A DNA stretch of 64,000 nt from Nakamurella multipartita DSM 44233 (lineage in GTDB: Bacteria; Actinomycetota; Actinomycetes; Mycobacteriales; Nakamurellaceae), in assembly GCF_000024365.1 (NCBI RefSeq), contig NC_013235.1:1736001-1800000 (forward strand). Direction: 5' to 3'. Positions 50,076 to 57,946 of this stretch are shown one piece after another; the first letter of the stretch is position 1, and each line of letters starts with the position of its first letter. The notes below the pieces were generated by a model. That model was not told the DNA's origin. It ran no database searches and was given only the letters and a program-made list of their open reading frames with translations. The translations under genes and the position numbers were made by a program.

Positions 50076-50795
50076 TCACCGCAGCAGCGTCGCACCCGGG
50101 ACCGTCGGCAGCGGGGTGGCGGTGGCGACGGCGGTGATCCAGGCCCCGATCAGCGCGGCGATGGCGGACCGGGCGGCGTCCGGGTCGGGCCCGCCGCCGC
50201 AGAGCCGGCGGCCCAGGTCACGGCCCCGGCCGTCGAGCAGGTCGGCGTGACCCAGGCCCGGCACCAGCATGTGCCGGGCGGCCGGCGTCGCCCGGGCGAA
50301 CTGCCGGTGGTTGATCCCCTCGGGCGCGCACCGCCCGCCGACCCCGGCGCCGACGATGAGCGCGGGCACCGTGAAGGCCGCTTCCTGCGCAGTGGCGGTC
50401 GGGCCGCTCGGGCGCCGGCCCTGGCCGTCGACCGGGTCCAGCAGCACCACCGACGCCGGCCGATCGTCGTCGCGGAGCTGCCCGGCGGCCCGCCAGGCCG
50501 CCTGGCCGCCGCGGGAATGGCCACCCAGATGAATCCGGGCGCCCGGCCGGTCGGCCGCCACCGAACGCACGAGATCGGCCGCGGCGGCGGCCTCGGTGGC
50601 CACCGGCACCCGCCCGGTCAGCGCGCCGAGCCCGCGGCGGTAGAGCTGCGGGACGATCACCGTCGAGCCGGAGCCGGCCACCGCCTGGGCCAGCACCGTG
50701 TACGACGCCGCGGCGATCATGAAGCCGGGCAACAGGATCAGGACGTCGGGCCCCGACGCCGGGATGATGAGCAGCTGGTCTCCGCGAGTGGGCAC
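50076..50795 (-). CDS. Alpha/beta hydrolase
   Basis: 239 residues. The nucleophile elbow is HLGGHSRGGQAAW (Ser of GHSRG), the acid is likely in VVLLDPVDGQG, and the His in VPGLGHADLLD. The pattern, with an Asp-Pro after the second strand and a chlorophyllase/PET-hydrolase-like lid, suggests an esterase. No signal peptide is present. It ends 62 bases before the CPBP pseudogene and begins 34 bases after the ferredoxin stop, so it may be read with the redox cluster, though its function suggests no link. Confidence 0.82.
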   Translation of the reverse strand: MPTRGDQLLIIPASGPDVLILLPGFMIAAASYTVLAQAVAGSGSTVIVPQLYRRGLGALTGRVPVATEAAAAADLVRSVAADRPGARIHLGGHSRGGQAAWRAAGQLRDDDRPASVVLLDPVDGQGRRPSGPTATAQEAAFTVPALIVGAGVGGRCAPEGINHRQFARATPAARHMLVPGLGHADLLDGRGRDLGRRLCGGGPDPDAARSAIAALIGAWITAVATATPLPTVPGATLLR

Positions 50796-50829
50796 CCGCC
50801 CAATCTAGGAGGGCCCCGGGGCCGGTTGC

Positions 50830-51042
50830 CTACGAGGCGCGAGAGGCCAGCCGCAGGGCCCACACCGGGCAGGCCGCGGCGGCCGCCTTGGCCCGCCGCA
50901 CCAGATGGCGCGGCACCGGTCCGGACGGCAGGATCGGGTAGCCCCACTCGTCCAGCGTGATCGCCTCGGGCAGTTCGTCGGCGCACAGGCCGTGGGCCCG
51001 GCAGGCGATCGGGTCCACCGTGAGCGTGCGCGGGGCCGTCAT
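50830..51042 (-). CDS. Small ferredoxin ([3Fe-4S]-type)
   Basis: 70 residues with cysteines at 14, 20 and 58: VDPIACRAHGLCADELPE and AAAACPVWALRL. The spacing C-x5-C and a distant CP is that of single-cluster actinobacterial ferredoxins, which bind [3Fe-4S] or a [4Fe-4S] with one outside ligand. Start ATG 51042 overlaps the NuoF-like gene's stop (ATGA). It should carry electrons to or from the NuoF-like protein in the cytoplasm. Ferredoxins of this class often serve P450s, but none is in the window. Confidence 0.88.
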   Translation of the reverse strand: MTAPRTLTVDPIACRAHGLCADELPEAITLDEWGYPILPSGPVPRHLVRRAKAAAAACPVWALRLASRAS

Positions 51043-52319
51043 GACCGCACCCCGCTCATCGCGCCCAGCGGCACGGTCGCGCTGGCCCGGCACGGCACCC
51101 CGGCCAGATGGCGTTGCAGGTGACCGGGTTCGTCGGCGTTCATCGACCCGAGCGCGCTGGCGGTCAGCGCGACCGTCCCGTCGGGATGACCGCAGGCGCC
51201 GCGACCGTCGATCACCGGCAGCCGGCGATGCAGCCGGGCCAGCGCGTCGTGATCGCCCGCGGCCAGCGCGGCCAGATCGGCGGCGATCGCCGGCAGGCCG
51301 AACATGCACGGCCCGCACTGCCGGGCACCGGCCTGCGCCTGGTGCGTGACGATCCGGGTCGTCTCCTGCAGCAGGCAGGCGCCGGGCGGCAGCACGGTGA
51401 GGGAGCCGACCCCGCGGGTCATCCCGATCTCCTTGAGCTCCGGGGTGCTCAGGCCGATCCCGGCGGACCGGTCCAGGTTCATCCAGCGTCCGGCCAGCCC
51501 GCCGATCAACGCCCAGCCGGTCGGGCGAGATCCGGCGCAGGCCAGCACATCCCGGACGGAGGCGCCGGTGGGCACCTCGATCACGCCGGGCCGGGGAACG
51601 GCGCCGCCGAGGGTGAGCAGCATCGTGCCCGGCTCGGCCGGGTGGCCGACGGCGCCGAACCAGCCGGCGCCGAAGCGGGCGATCAGCGCGAGATGGGCGA
51701 ACGTCTCGGCATTGTCGACCAACGTCGGCCGGCCCTCGACGCCCTTCTCCCAGATCGGCAGCCGGCCCGCCGGGCGGGCATCCCCGGTGTCCAGGAACCG
51801 CAGCAGGGCCGTCGCCTCCGAGGCCAGGTAGCGCGCCGGCACGGCGACCACCTCGATGCGGACACGCTCGTCCGGTCGCTCGGTCAGCGCGACCGCAAGG
51901 GTCTGCCGGGCCGGCGAGCCGTGATGCACGGCCAGGACCACCCGGTCGGCCCGCACCGCGCGCGCGGCGGCCACGGCGCCGTCGATCACCAGGTGCGGCG
52001 ACCGGTCGATCAGGACCCGGTCCTTGGCCGCGGTCGGGTCGCCCTCGCAGCAGTTGGCCACCACCACGGCGGGCCGACGCGTCTTGCCGACCGCGGCGGC
52101 GACCGCCGCGATCTTGCGGGCGGTGGGGAACCCGGCGCCGCCCCGGCCCTGCAGTCCGGCGGCGTCCACCATGGCCGCCAGTTCGGTCGCGGACCGGTGG
52201 GGGAGCGCGCCCACCCGGCGGTGGTGGACGGTCAGGCCGATGCCCGGTCGGGCCGGCAGCAACCGGTCGCCGGCGGTCGGGGGCAACAGCTCGCTCGGGT
52301 GCGTCATCACGGCAGTCAC
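51039..52319 (-). CDS. NuoF-like NADH-binding iron-sulfur flavoprotein
   Basis: 426 residues from GTG 52319 (ATG 52307 is the alternative). AAGLQGRGGAGFPTARKIAA is the FMN/NADH glycine loop, VVANCCEGDPTAAKDR replaces the usual NADESEPG site with two cysteines, TGASVRDVLACAG is the SLBB-like domain, and RQCGPCMFGLPAIA with GRGACGHPDG supplies ligands of a 4Fe-4S cluster. It is like complex I subunit F without partners E and G. It should take electrons from NADH and pass them to the adjacent ferredoxin or membrane protein. GTGA coupling with the upstream gene. Confidence 0.85.
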   Translation of the reverse strand: MTAVMTHPSELLPPTAGDRLLPARPGIGLTVHHRRVGALPHRSATELAAMVDAAGLQGRGGAGFPTARKIAAVAAAVGKTRRPAVVVANCCEGDPTAAKDRVLIDRSPHLVIDGAVAAARAVRADRVVLAVHHGSPARQTLAVALTERPDERVRIEVVAVPARYLASEATALLRFLDTGDARPAGRLPIWEKGVEGRPTLVDNAETFAHLALIARFGAGWFGAVGHPAEPGTMLLTLGGAVPRPGVIEVPTGASVRDVLACAGSRPTGWALIGGLAGRWMNLDRSAGIGLSTPELKEIGMTRGVGSLTVLPPGACLLQETTRIVTHQAQAGARQCGPCMFGLPAIAADLAALAAGDHDALARLHRRLPVIDGRGACGHPDGTVALTASALGSMNADEPGHLQRHLAGVPCRASATVPLGAMSGVRS

Positions 52320-52912
52320 CGGTTGGCCTCCACTCGAGTCGGGGGGTGCACGACCGCGGCCGCCGCGCGGGCGACGCTGTCGGGGTGCCGGTCCGGCCGG
52401 AGCCGGAACGCGACGGCGGCGAGAACCGCGACGATGCAGACGATGTCGATGACGATCATCCACAGCTGGTGACCGTCCCCGCCGGAGACGCCCCAACCGT
52501 GGGCCAGCGCCAGCGGCCACATCGCATAGGCCGTCAGGTGAACCGCCCGCCAGATGCGCAGCGGCAACCTCCGCCGCAGCGCGCTGGTGATGCCGATCGC
52601 CAGCAGCAGATCGACCGCGACGGTGGCCAGCCCGATCCAGAACGGGTCGTACCCGGCGCCGAACGGCAGGATGACGTCCCAGTAGTCCAGATCGACGTAG
52701 CCGTCGGCGATCGCGGTCACGATGTGCACGGCCAGGAACGCGACCGAGACCATCGACAGTGTCCGGTGCAGCCGCTGCACCCCGGCCCGGGGGAGGGCGG
52801 CGAGTTCGGCTCGGCCCGCGGTGAGGATGCCCAGCACCATCACCGCGGTGAACAGCACCAGCGAGACGGCGCCGGTGGCGCGACTGGCGAACCAGAGAAG
52901 TTGGGTGTCCAT
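52316..52912 (-). CDS. Ferric-reductase-like transmembrane protein
   Basis: 198 residues with five or six helices. Histidines positioned to bind heme are in VQRLHRTLSMVSVAFLAVHI and IWRAVHLTAYAMWPLALAHG, as in the ferric reductase/MsrQ-like domain. The protein lacks the soluble FAD/NAD domain, so electrons must come from another subunit, such as the NuoF-like protein encoded next. Start ATG 52912 shares a base with the apbE stop (TGATG), and the stop overlaps the next start. It is the membrane-crossing step of the cluster. Confidence 0.85.
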   Translation of the reverse strand: MDTQLLWFASRATGAVSLVLFTAVMVLGILTAGRAELAALPRAGVQRLHRTLSMVSVAFLAVHIVTAIADGYVDLDYWDVILPFGAGYDPFWIGLATVAVDLLLAIGITSALRRRLPLRIWRAVHLTAYAMWPLALAHGWGVSGGDGHQLWMIVIDIVCIVAVLAAVAFRLRPDRHPDSVARAAAAVVHPPTRVEANR

Positions 52913-53871
52913 CAGTGCTCCGCAGCTGCGGGCCAGCCCGCGACAGTGGTGATCCGGCCGTCGATGTCGACCAGCAGGGCCGGCAAGCCGCGCTCGGCCA
53001 GCCAGGTCGGGGCAGCGGCGCCGAGGATGATGGCCGCGGTCGCCGCGGCGTTGGCATCCACGCAGGTGGCGGCGGCGACCGACGCGGTTCGCCAGTACGG
53101 GTCCGGGTTGTCGCCGGTCCGCGGGTCGATGAGGTGGTGCCGCCAGCCCCGGGCGGTCGGCCACCGGCGCGTCATGATCGACGAGGTGGCCAGCCCGCCG
53201 GACTCGATCGCCACCGTCTGGTAGGCGGTGCCGGGAAGCCGGTGATCGTCGGCGACCGAGATGCGCCAACCGCCGACGGGAGCCGTTCCGGCCACGGCGA
53301 TGTCGCCGCCCAGCCCGACCAGCACACCGCCGCCGACCCGGTTGGCGATGGCGGTGGCGGCCCGGTCGGCGGCGAACGCCTTGGCCGTCGCCCCGAGGTC
53401 GAGGCCGACGCCGGCCGGCACGATGACGGTGGCCGCGTGCTGGTCGTGGTGCACGCACCCGGCGCCGGGCGCGGCCGGGCCCAGGTCGCTGCCGAGCGGC
53501 AGGGTCCCGGTCAGCGCGCGGTCCAGCACATCGGCGATGTCCCGGTCGTACCCGACGGCGACGACGGCGGCGGCGACCGTGGGATCGACCAGGCCGCCGG
53601 TGGCCGAGGCGGCCCGCAGGGCGTGCCCGAGGGCGTCGTTCAGGGTGGGGGACAGGCCGACCGGGTGCCCGGGCCGCCGCAGCAGCCGGTTGATCTCCGA
53701 GTCGTCGCGAAACCGGCTGCAGGTGGCGTCGACCTCGGCCAGGACCTCGCGCAGCCGGGCGCCGGCGGTCGCCAGGGCGGCGGCGTCGGTGACCACCAGT
53801 GTCGCGGTGGTCGACCACACCTCGAAGTCCAGCCGGGCGGTGGTCTCCACCTCCAGATCGGCGGCGCTCAT
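52912..53871 (-). CDS. apbE: FAD:protein FMN transferase ApbE
   Basis: 319 residues. ApbE moves FMN from FAD to a Ser or Thr of target proteins on the outer side of the membrane. Motifs: VDATCSRFRDDSEINRLLR, GVGLDLGATAKAFAADRA, GGVLVGLGGDIAVAG, and HLIDPRTGDNP with the metal-binding region SVAAATCVDANAAATAAIIL. No signal peptide is obvious, so location is unclear; a cytoplasmic form is possible. No FMN-bind domain gene is in the window, so its target is not evident; the small proteins upstream are candidates. TGATG junctions on both sides. Confidence 0.9.
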   Translation of the reverse strand: MSAADLEVETTARLDFEVWSTTATLVVTDAAALATAGARLREVLAEVDATCSRFRDDSEINRLLRRPGHPVGLSPTLNDALGHALRAASATGGLVDPTVAAAVVAVGYDRDIADVLDRALTGTLPLGSDLGPAAPGAGCVHHDQHAATVIVPAGVGLDLGATAKAFAADRAATAIANRVGGGVLVGLGGDIAVAGTAPVGGWRISVADDHRLPGTAYQTVAIESGGLATSSIMTRRWPTARGWRHHLIDPRTGDNPDPYWRTASVAAATCVDANAAATAAIILGAAAPTWLAERGLPALLVDIDGRITTVAGWPAAAEH

Positions 53872-54260
53872 CACGAGCCTCCCGAGCTGGCGTGACCGTT
53901 GCCGGCCGCGCTGGTGGTGGGGGTCGGCGCGGCCACCGTCGAGGAACTGGTCGACGAGCTGGTGGTGGAACCGGCCGACGAGGAATTGGCCGAGGGAGTG
54001 GACGACGAGGGAGTGGACGTCCCGGCCGACGACGTGGAGGTCGGGGCGGCGGACGACGATGACGTGGTCGACCCGGTGGCCGTGGACGCGGCCGACGAGT
54101 CGGCGTCGGCGGCGTACTCCTGCGCGCTCTGCGCGTGCGCGATGCCGGCGGTGATGCCGGCGCTGGCGACCACGGCCGCGCCCACCACACCAAAGGTCAG
54201 CGCCCGGACGCGACGCCGCAGGCCGGCGCCCGTCGGTGCGGGTATCTGTGAGTTGTTCAT
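53871..54260 (-). CDS. Small exported Ser/Thr-rich protein ending HASSGGS
   Basis: 129 residues. MNNSQIPAPTGAGLRRRVRA is followed by a helix (LTFGVVGAAVVASAGITAGI) and an AHA cleavage-like site, then about 80 residues of Ser, Thr, Ala and Pro. The end is GNGHASSGGS. The neighbour at 54365 has the same plan and nearly the same last seven residues. The protein is likely anchored or secreted. It directly precedes apbE with a TGATG junction. Homology to known families is not recognised; a redox or flavin carrier is a hypothesis. Confidence 0.75.
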   Translation of the reverse strand: MNNSQIPAPTGAGLRRRVRALTFGVVGAAVVASAGITAGIAHAQSAQEYAADADSSAASTATGSTTSSSSAAPTSTSSAGTSTPSSSTPSANSSSAGSTTSSSTSSSTVAAPTPTTSAAGNGHASSGGS

Positions 54261-54364
54261 CGGTGGTCTCGCCTCTCCGGGTCGGTCTGGACGATCGGCC
54301 CACCTTGACCATCGGGGCCCGACCTGTGGGCCTGCTGTATGCATTCCCGGCGGTATCTGAGAGT

Positions 54365-54748
54365 TCAAGAACCTCCGGACTGCGCGTGGGAGCGGCCCTG
54401 ACTCTGGTTCGGCGACCGGGTGGGCGCGGCCGGGACCGTGGGCGCGGCCGTGGTCGGTGGCACGGTGAGGTGGGTCGGCGCACTGGCCGACGACGGGGCC
54501 GACGGTGCCGCCGAGGGGGCGGCGGATTGGGTCGAGGGCGCCGTGACCGTGGTGGGTGTCGTCGGATCGGCCTCGACGGTGCTCGTGGTCGCGACCGAGG
54601 CGGCACTGTGCGCGGCCTCGGCCAGGCTGACGGTCAGCACCGCCGACCCGACGCCGGCCACACCGGCCACCCACATGGTGATCCGGCGCACACGTCGCCG
54701 CAGGTACGGCCCGGTGGTGGGGTGGTCGAAGGAGTTCCGGGCAGCCAC
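54365..54748 (-). CDS. Small exported Thr/Pro-rich protein ending HAQSGGS
   Basis: 127 residues: YLRRRVRRITMWVAGVAGVG, a single helix, LAEAAHSA as possible cleavage site, a Thr/Pro/Ala-rich region, then RSHAQSGGS at the C-terminus. The paralogue encoded next (53871) shares the LRRRVR start, the one-helix plan and the HAxSGGS end, while the middle is not conserved. A TCTCAGAA-type repeat lies about 58 bases before its start. Function unknown. Confidence 0.72.
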   Translation of the reverse strand: MAARNSFDHPTTGPYLRRRVRRITMWVAGVAGVGSAVLTVSLAEAAHSAASVATTSTVEADPTTPTTVTAPSTQSAAPSAAPSAPSSASAPTHLTVPPTTAAPTVPAAPTRSPNQSQGRSHAQSGGS

Positions 54749-54805
54749 GATGTGCTCGCCTCCCTGGCTCGGGTGGTTCGGTCAGAGCCGAGCATGCGGG
54801 CGGCG

Positions 54806-54824
54806 AGTCAGAGTCTTCTCAGAA
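54806..54824 (-). promoter_or_regulatory. Direct-repeat operator, copy 2
   Basis: TCTCAGAA at 54817-54824 with a degenerate AGTCAGAG 11 bases before it (54806-54813). It lies upstream of the 127-residue protein and matches the site at 55594-55612. Confidence 0.45.
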
Positions 54825-54858
54825 TCACGGGTGCCGCGGCTGCGGTCACCCGCCCCGC

Positions 54859-55536
54859 TCACGGTCGCGCGGTGGCCGAGTGCCCGGCCGGCCGGCTCGT
54901 CCACGGGGAGGTGGACGGCACCAGCAGGGTGGCCGCAGCGACCCCGACCACCAGGGCGAGCACGATGCTCAGATAGCGCCAGCGCCGTCGCCGGGCGGCC
55001 GCGCCGGACAGCGAGGCCCGCAGCTCGCGCCAGGACACCACGATCGCGTCCCACAGATGCCCGAGCAGGTGCACGGCCAGGAACGCCACGAAGAACCAGA
55101 AGCTCGTCTGGTGGGCGGTGAGCAGCAGGCCGGAGCCGCTCGGCCCGACCAGGATGAGCGCGACGCCGGTCCCCAGCACGGCCAGGGCAGCCACGATGAT
55201 CAGCGGTCCGAGCAAGCGCAACGGCAGCGGCGGTGGACCCTTGCGCCGGTAGGTGGGGGCGCCGGAGTAGTACCGGGTGAAGCGGTAGGCCGTGCTGGCC
55301 GACTTGAGCACCACCGGTCCGATGAGCAGGGCGCCGACGATCACGTGCAGGGTGAGCAACTGCCGCACGCTGAGCAGGGTGACGGCCTCCACGGCCAGCA
55401 GGGCGACCAGCACGATCCCGGTCGCCGCGGTCAACCGGGTGTTGCCCCGGGTCGGGTCGACGGGTTCCTCGGGCCGATCCAGGATGGCCAGATCGGCGGT
55501 CGATCGGGGCAATGACACCCATCCGGGGATCTTCAC
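54859..55536 (-). CDS. Four-helix b-type cytochrome-like membrane protein
   Basis: 225 residues from GTG 55536, preceded by AGGGAG. Four hydrophobic segments, with His pairs in QLLTLHVIVGALLIGPVVLK and LLLTAHQTSFWFFVAFLAVH, the pattern of cytochrome b561/DUF4405-like domains with two heme sites. A soluble N-terminal stretch of about 35 residues precedes. It is the first gene of the redox cluster and would share or relay electrons with the ferric-reductase-like protein. Heme binding is inferred from the spacing of histidines. Confidence 0.75.
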   Translation of the reverse strand: MKIPGWVSLPRSTADLAILDRPEEPVDPTRGNTRLTAATGIVLVALLAVEAVTLLSVRQLLTLHVIVGALLIGPVVLKSASTAYRFTRYYSGAPTYRRKGPPPLPLRLLGPLIIVAALAVLGTGVALILVGPSGSGLLLTAHQTSFWFFVAFLAVHLLGHLWDAIVVSWRELRASLSGAAARRRRWRYLSIVLALVVGVAAATLLVPSTSPWTSRPAGHSATARP

Positions 55537-55593
55537 CGGGCGCTCCCTTCGCGCCGCCGAGCAGGGGCGGCGCGATCCAGCCTGCGGCGGCGG

Positions 55594-55612
55594 TCTCAGA
55601 AAGCTCTCAGAA
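55594..55612 (-). promoter_or_regulatory. Direct-repeat operator, copy 1
   Basis: TCTCAGAA at 55594-55601 and again at 55605-55612, an 11-base period that fits tandem binding of an OmpR/PhoB-type response regulator. It is 58 bases before the start of the cytochrome gene. Confidence 0.55.
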
Positions 55613-55730
55613 AATCCATCGGTGTGACGCGCGCGGCTCACCCTGGTCGGTTGATGCTGTTGATGCAGGAGTGACCGATACTGATCGGGCGCCGGACCAG
55701 GCGCCCACTGCCATACCGAGAGGCTCATCG

Positions 55731-56120
55731 ATGTTCAACGACAACGGGTCGTTCCTGCTTGCCCTGCTGGAATTCTTTCTCTTCTTCGCCTGGATCATGT
55801 GCTTGTTCTGGATCTTCGGCGACATTTTCCGCAGCCGGGACATCGGTGGGGTGGCCAAGACCTTCTGGGTGCTGTTCGTGATCCTCATCCCGTGGCTCGG
55901 CATCCTGGTCTACCTGCTGGCCCGCGGCAAGGGCATGCACGAGCGGCAGCTCGAGCAGATGAAGGCCGTGCAGGAAGCGCAGAACGAGTACATCAAGTCG
56001 GTGGCCGGAGCGAGCACCAACCCGGCCGACCAGATCGCCTCGGCCAAGTCCCTGCTGGACAGCGGCGCGATCAACCAGGCCGAGTTCGACAAGCTCAAGG
56101 CCAAGGCGCTCGCGGCCTGA
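55731..56120 (+). CDS. PLDc_N/SHOCT domain membrane protein
   Basis: 129 residues from ATG 55731. Two helices (FLLALLEFFLFFAWIMCLFW and VAKTFWVLFVILIPWLGILV) form a PLDc_N-like domain. A charged coiled stretch follows (HERQLEQMKAVQEAQNEYIK), then a C-terminal SHOCT motif, SAKSLLDSGAINQAEFDKLK. SHOCT is a short oligomerisation domain. Such proteins are common in actinobacteria and without assigned role. It diverges from the cytochrome gene with about 195 bases between starts, so it may share the direct-repeat operator. Confidence 0.85.
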   Translation: MFNDNGSFLLALLEFFLFFAWIMCLFWIFGDIFRSRDIGGVAKTFWVLFVILIPWLGILVYLLARGKGMHERQLEQMKAVQEAQNEYIKSVAGASTNPADQIASAKSLLDSGAINQAEFDKLKAKALAA

Positions 56121-56168
56121 CCTGCTCCTTCTCTGGTGGCCGGCGCGCACCGTGGTGCGTGCCGGCCG

Positions 56169-57014
56169 TCAGAGGTCGGCGTTGCCGATGCCGTCGTCCA
56201 ACGGCGGGCCGCCCCGCTCACCCTTCATCTTCATCGGGATGAACATGTTCGGCTTGATGTCCTGCATCTGGTAGGACGTGTCGACCACGCAGTCCACCGG
56301 GCCCCGAATCTGCAACTCCCCGACGTTGAAGAACGCCACCGCATCCCCGCGGGCGCGGCTCACCGTCGCCTTCACGATCACCCCGACCTGCTGGTCCGGG
56401 CTGTCCTCGTCGAATCCCGGCACGCTGTCCCACCCGGCCTGCTGGCCCGGATTGCTCGACCCCTGGCGCGAGATCGCGGCGACTCGGGCCTCGCCCTTGG
56501 CGTCGGCGAACGGTACGTACGCCGACGCGGCCGTCGTGAAATCCGGGGGTCCGTCTCCCATGGCCCGCACGGTGCCCTGGACCGCCTGCCGGTAGAACCG
56601 GTGCCAGATCGGGATGCCGCGGTAGGCGTCCAGGGTGGACGTCAGGAACCTGTTCAGCGACGGGATGATCGCCGGGTCGCGCACGGCCTTCTCATACAGC
56701 AGGACGTTGGCCCCGACGATCTCGGTGAACCCCAGTCCGTTGAGCACGACGTTGCGCAGCGTGAAGTCGGTGTTCTCCACCACCCAGGCCCGCACCGGAT
56801 AGGCCTTGCGATAGGCCGAGATGTCCCGCAGTTCGACGTCGCGGCGAACGGCCCGCCCCTCGGCGCGCGACCCGGTGAGCAGCCCGGGCACGGGGACCGG
56901 AGCGACCAGGGCCGGGCGGACCGGTTCCTCGTCCGCCGCCGTCGGGCCTGATCGGCCGGGTCCGCTCCGGGTGCGCTGAGCCGGATGGGTTGCCACTGGC
57001 GCGGTCCGTCCCAT
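56169..57014 (-). CDS. Conserved hypothetical protein, 281 residues
   Basis: The product has a disordered N-terminus of about 60 residues (Pro/Arg/Gly-rich), then a mixed domain: DISAYRKAYPVRAWVVENTD, LLYEKAVRDPAIIPSLNRFL, AYRGIPIWHRFYRQAVQGTV and VGVIVKATVSRARGDAVAFF. No signal peptide or helix is seen, so it is soluble. I do not recognise the family. The end, PNMFIPMKMKGERGGPP, is charged. It converges with the SHOCT gene and diverges from the aldolase gene with 103 bases between starts. Confidence 0.72.
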   Translation of the reverse strand: MGRTAPVATHPAQRTRSGPGRSGPTAADEEPVRPALVAPVPVPGLLTGSRAEGRAVRRDVELRDISAYRKAYPVRAWVVENTDFTLRNVVLNGLGFTEIVGANVLLYEKAVRDPAIIPSLNRFLTSTLDAYRGIPIWHRFYRQAVQGTVRAMGDGPPDFTTAASAYVPFADAKGEARVAAISRQGSSNPGQQAGWDSVPGFDEDSPDQQVGVIVKATVSRARGDAVAFFNVGELQIRGPVDCVVDTSYQMQDIKPNMFIPMKMKGERGGPPLDDGIGNADL

Positions 57015-57117
57015 CGACCCACTGTAGTCCGGCGATGGCTATCCGTCCCGGGTCCGTGACACCCTGACCGCGCCGCACCCGAGGCACGCGACCCACCCAG
57101 GGCAGAGGAGAACTTAG

Positions 57118-57885
57118 GTGACCGCACCGGTGAACGACTTCCGGCAACGACTGCAGCGCCGGGAGCAGCTGATCGGCATCTTCGCCACGCTGGGCTCGCC
57201 GGCGCTGACCGAACAACTGGCCGGGGCCGGCTTCGACTGGATCCTGCTGGACACCGAGCATTCGCCCAACGACGTGCCCGAGCTGATCACCCAGCTGCAG
57301 GTGCTGGCCGCGTTCGACGTGGCCGCCCTGGTCCGTCCGGCGTGGTCGGATCCGGTGTTGATCAAGCGGGTGCTCGACGCCGGCGCCCAGTCCCTGCTCA
57401 TCCCTTACATCGAGACCGCCGAGGCGGCCGCCGACGCGGTACGGGCGACCCGCTACCCGCCGGCCGGCATCCGCGGGGTGTCCAGCGGCAGCCGGGCCGC
57501 CGGGTACGGCCAGCGGGCCGACTACCTGCGGACCGCCGACGACCAGATCTGCGTCCTCGTGCAGATCGAAACCCGGCTCGGCCTGGACAATCTGGAGGCG
57601 ATCGCGGCCGTGCCTGGGGTGGACGGGGTGTTCATCGGACCCAACGACCTGGCCGCGTCCATGGGCCATCTGGGCCGGGCCACCCACCCGGACGTGCTCG
57701 CCGCGGTGGACGACGCGTTCGCCCGGCTGGCCGCGCTGGACGTGGCCAGCGGCTACCTGACCGCAGACCCCGACGAGGCGCGCCGGGTGGCGGCCAAGGG
57801 CGTGCACGTGATGGGGGTGGCCACCGACACCTCGATCGTGAACACCGGCGCGGCTGCGGTCCGCGCCGGTGTCCGACGACCCTGA
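57118..57885 (+). CDS. HpcH/HpaI family aldolase
   Basis: 255 residues from GTG 57118, with GAGGAG before it. This class II pyruvate aldolase group needs a divalent metal. FDWILLDTEHSPNDV holds the His base, ALVRPAWSDPVLIKRVLDAG an Arg, VLVQIETRLGLDNLEAIAAV the metal Glu and GVDGVFIGPNDLAASMG the Asp. The family cleaves 4-hydroxy-2-oxo acids such as those of homoprotocatechuate breakdown, or 2-keto-3-deoxy sugar acids. No pathway partner is adjacent, so the substrate is open. Confidence 0.9.
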   Translation: MTAPVNDFRQRLQRREQLIGIFATLGSPALTEQLAGAGFDWILLDTEHSPNDVPELITQLQVLAAFDVAALVRPAWSDPVLIKRVLDAGAQSLLIPYIETAEAAADAVRATRYPPAGIRGVSSGSRAAGYGQRADYLRTADDQICVLVQIETRLGLDNLEAIAAVPGVDGVFIGPNDLAASMGHLGRATHPDVLAAVDDAFARLAALDVASGYLTADPDEARRVAAKGVHVMGVATDTSIVNTGAAAVRAGVRRP

Positions 57886-57890
57886 ATCAG

Positions 57891-57946
57891 GCCGTGAGAA
57901 TCAGGCCGTGAGAATCAGGCCCTGAGAATCAGGCCGTGAGAATCAG
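57891..57946. repeat. Tandem 14-bp repeat between converging genes
   Basis: Four units of GCC(G/C)TGAGAATCAG run from 57891 to 57946, with a partial fifth before them. The aldolase stop lies just before the array, and the catalase stop lies in its last unit. On the minus strand each unit holds a TGA, so readthrough of the catalase would meet repeated stops. Confidence 0.85.

Noticed and set aside
53799-54240. Long plus-strand open frames opposite the redox cluster
   Set aside because: They are the complement of Ser/Thr/Ala-rich minus-strand genes with coupled starts; their composition is only that of GC-rich shadow frames.
57891-57946. A CRISPR array
   Set aside because: The units are 14 bases long and directly adjacent with no spacers; no cas genes are nearby. 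No other CRISPR-like array was seen in the window.
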